Shown here one piece after another: positions 6,486 through 7,878 of a stretch of 7,878 bases of DNA. The stretch's first letter is position 1. The number at the start of each line of letters is the position of its first letter. The DNA is from an uncultured Bacteroidales bacterium (lineage in GTDB: Bacteria; Bacteroidota; Bacteroidia; Bacteroidales; Paludibacteraceae), in assembly GCA_934716995.1 (NCBI GenBank), contig CAKUYO010000066.1, positions 1 through 7,878 of the forward strand, read 5' to 3'. The translations under genes and the position numbers were made by a program. The notes under the pieces are model-generated. The model was not told the DNA's origin, searched no databases, and saw nothing but the letters and a program-made list of their open reading frames with translations.

Positions 6486-6500
6486 AATTATTCATTGATT

Positions 6501-6935
6501 ATGAAAGAATATAAACTAAACTTTGAAGGGTATTGGAGAGACATCAATAAAGGTGGACTTCCTTCCTACTCTGGAATTTATTTTGTATATAGGTGCATTT
6601 ATAATGCTCAAAGTAATTCTGTTGAGTTGGTTGATATAATATATATCGGTCAAGCAGATAACATTCATGATAGACATAATAATCATGAAAAGTATTCTGA
6701 GTTCTCCTCACTGCTTTTGCAAGGTCAAGAGTTGTGTTACTCTTGTGCTCCTTTAGATGAAGACCGTGATTTGGTAGAAAATGCTCTTATCTTTGCTCAA
6801 AAACCTGTTTTAAACGAACAAGGCAAGTATAATTATAACTATACAGAAGCACATATCGTCTCTGCTGGTGCATGTGCATGTCTTAGAAATACTGATTTCA
6901 ATATGAAATATTATGTTGAAAATTTAAATAGGTAG
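6501..6935 (+). CDS. GIY-YIG-fold protein, possible nuclease
   Basis: The 144-residue protein has the GIY-YIG signature: Gly25-Ile26-Tyr27 (YSGIYFVYR), Tyr48-Ile49-Gly50 (IIYIGQADNI), then Arg58 (HDRHNNH), Glu93 (LVENALI) and Asn105 (PVLNEQ), which fit the catalytic Arg, metal-binding Glu and conserved Asn of this fold. It is likely a metal-dependent DNA endonuclease domain, though some members act on other nucleic acids or only bind them. No separate DNA-binding domain is visible, and the protein is about the length of a single domain plus a short tail. I chose the ATG at 6501; a TTG two codons earlier is less likely. It ends 3 bp before the next gene, so the two surely form one transcript. 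Copy B of the 59-bp repeat lies just upstream. Substrate and biological role are unknown. Confidence 0.85.
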   Translation: MKEYKLNFEGYWRDINKGGLPSYSGIYFVYRCIYNAQSNSVELVDIIYIGQADNIHDRHNNHEKYSEFSSLLLQGQELCYSCAPLDEDRDLVENALIFAQKPVLNEQGKYNYNYTEAHIVSAGACACLRNTDFNMKYYVENLNR

Positions 6936-6938
6936 AAT

Positions 6939-7769
6939 ATGACTAATTCTGAAGGAAAAACAATAGGGCAGGAACAGAAGAGATGTTTTATAATAATGCC
7001 CATAAGTGATGTGGATGGCTATCTAAAAGGACATTTCGATAGAGTCTATGAGTATATTATAGCACCTGCATGTCAAAAGGCTGGTTATGAAGTTATTCGT
7101 GCAGATGGGACAGCTAAAGCAAATGTGATTATAGCAGATATATTGAAAAATGTATTGGAGTGTGAAATGGCAATCTGTGACTTAAGTGCCCGTAATCCTA
7201 ATGTGTTTTATGAATTGGGGTTTCGTCAAGCTTTCAATAAGAAAACTGTTTTGATGATTGATGATAAAACCGACCGTCCATTTGATATAAGTGGTCTTCG
7301 TTCTTTTCAGTATGATTCTACTCTAAGAATAGATTTGGTAAACAAAGCTATCGATGATTTGGTTAAGGCATTAAAGGAAACGAGTGATATGGGCGAACAC
7401 GAGCTAAATTCGTTGTTGAAATTATTGTCAATAGAGAATCCTGCAACATTGCCAGAAGGTCATAAACTGTCGGATGAAAGTACTCTAATACTTCAAGCAA
7501 TTCGAGAATTAGGAGAAGATGTTCATCGTGGTATTCGCAGAAGATCAGTTTTCACTCCTTTAGGAAGTCCTATCATTGATGTTTCTTTGCCAAATGGTAA
7601 AAAAGTGAAAGTCGGTGATCGGCTTTTCGATATGAAACATGATAAAGATTTAGGTGAAGTTGTAGAGTTGACGAAAGATTCAATAATAGTCAAAAATATA
7701 AATAATGATATTGATATAATTCTACAAGATAGTCCTATATTTAAAGATTTAATGGTAATGCCCTTTTGA
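6939..7769 (+). CDS. TIR-like / nucleoside 2-deoxyribosyltransferase-like protein
   Basis: This encodes 276 residues. Residues 14-125 resemble the TIR-like/nucleoside-deoxyribosyltransferase-like fold: CFIIMPIS (16-23) as first strand, a helix with GHFDRVYEYIIAPAC, AICDLSARNPNVFYELG (78-94), and VLMIDD (104-109). Glu92 in the YELG motif is the expected catalytic glutamate. Relatives hydrolyse or transfer the base of nucleotides, in several immune systems NAD+, but the substrate cannot be read here. After a helical linker (about 125-205), the C-terminal ~60 residues (GKKVKVGDRLFD to the end) look beta-rich, possibly an SH3/KOW-like module. No membrane segment is seen. It follows the GIY-YIG gene by 3 bp. 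A base-cleaving enzyme near Detocs, whose effector also cleaves a nucleotide, fits a defence island, but activity is inferred. Confidence 0.8.
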   Translation: MTNSEGKTIGQEQKRCFIIMPISDVDGYLKGHFDRVYEYIIAPACQKAGYEVIRADGTAKANVIIADILKNVLECEMAICDLSARNPNVFYELGFRQAFNKKTVLMIDDKTDRPFDISGLRSFQYDSTLRIDLVNKAIDDLVKALKETSDMGEHELNSLLKLLSIENPATLPEGHKLSDESTLILQAIRELGEDVHRGIRRRSVFTPLGSPIIDVSLPNGKKVKVGDRLFDMKHDKDLGEVVELTKDSIIVKNINNDIDIILQDSPIFKDLMVMPF

Positions 7770-7878
7770 GAAAGATAGGCTGACATAAAACAATATCAGG
7801 TGGTCCCATCCCGCACAACATGGCGAAGACCTTTGATGGTCCGCCAACCTTAGAGCGTAGCGGTTCCGAGCACCGAGT
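7770..7878. other. Gene-free 3' edge with GC-rich tail
   Basis: No terminator hairpin with a T-run follows the last gene. Bases 7801-7878 have 46 G/C of 78 (59%), well above the AT-rich genes to the left. A loose inverted repeat relates GGTGGTCCCATC (7799-7810 region) to GATGGTCCGCC (near 7835), and CGGT/ACCG (7861-7875) could form a small hairpin. The minus-strand frame is open here but overlaps the 3' end of the preceding gene and resembles nothing I know. This may be the edge of the island or the start of another repeat. Confidence 0.4.

Noticed and set aside
7741..7878. Open frame entering from the right on the minus strand
   Set aside because: It overlaps the 3' end of the TIR-like gene and shows no recognisable protein; too short and incomplete to call.
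1..7878. CRISPR array, tRNA, rRNA, transposase or integrase
   Set aside because: No regularly spaced identical repeats, no cloverleaf-like segment and no recombinase or transposase motifs were seen in any frame, so repeats A, B and C cannot be tied to a mobile element's own enzyme in this window.

Overview
The window looks like a defence island from a member of the Bacteroidota, most likely order Bacteroidales. It is AT-rich. None of the start codons is preceded by a Shine-Dalgarno sequence; A/T-rich stretches sit there instead. The intergenic repeats also resemble ones I associate with Bacteroides-type genomes. The genus cannot be fixed from the sequence alone.

Layout. Bases 1-461 hold the possible tail of an upstream gene with a hairpin, a short 9-nt-period repeat array bracketed by a 17-bp direct repeat, and a 59-bp repeat (copy A) that carries a possible promoter. 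Bases 462-5785 are a tightly overlapping four-gene operon on the + strand: a small unknown protein, then dtcA, dtcB and dtcC. A short inverted piece of the copy A repeat (copy C) follows the dtcC stop codon directly. Bases 5868-6254 encode a small coiled-coil protein of unknown role. Bases 6255-6500 hold a 62-bp dyad element and copy B of the 59-bp repeat. Bases 6501-7769 are a two-gene unit: a GIY-YIG-fold protein and a TIR-like/nucleoside deoxyribosyltransferase-like protein. The last ~80 bases are clearly richer in GC and contain no gene I can support.

Main result. dtcA-dtcB-dtcC match, in order and domain content, the Detocs anti-phage system (defence two-component system). A soluble sensor histidine kinase with a large helical N-terminus (DtcA) passes phosphate to a stand-alone receiver (DtcB, described as a phosphate sink that guards against leaky activation) and to a receiver fused to a purine-nucleoside-phosphorylase-like domain (DtcC). 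In the characterised system the latter cleaves ATP to adenine and ribose-5'-triphosphate, stopping phage growth. Both receivers here keep their acidic pocket, phospho-acceptor Asp, Thr and Lys, and the nucleosidase domain keeps its family motifs, so the system appears intact.

The less expected parts are the 96-residue gene translationally coupled to the front of dtcA, the repeats that separate the three gene blocks, and the downstream GIY-YIG plus TIR-like pair, which may be a second, undescribed defence module.
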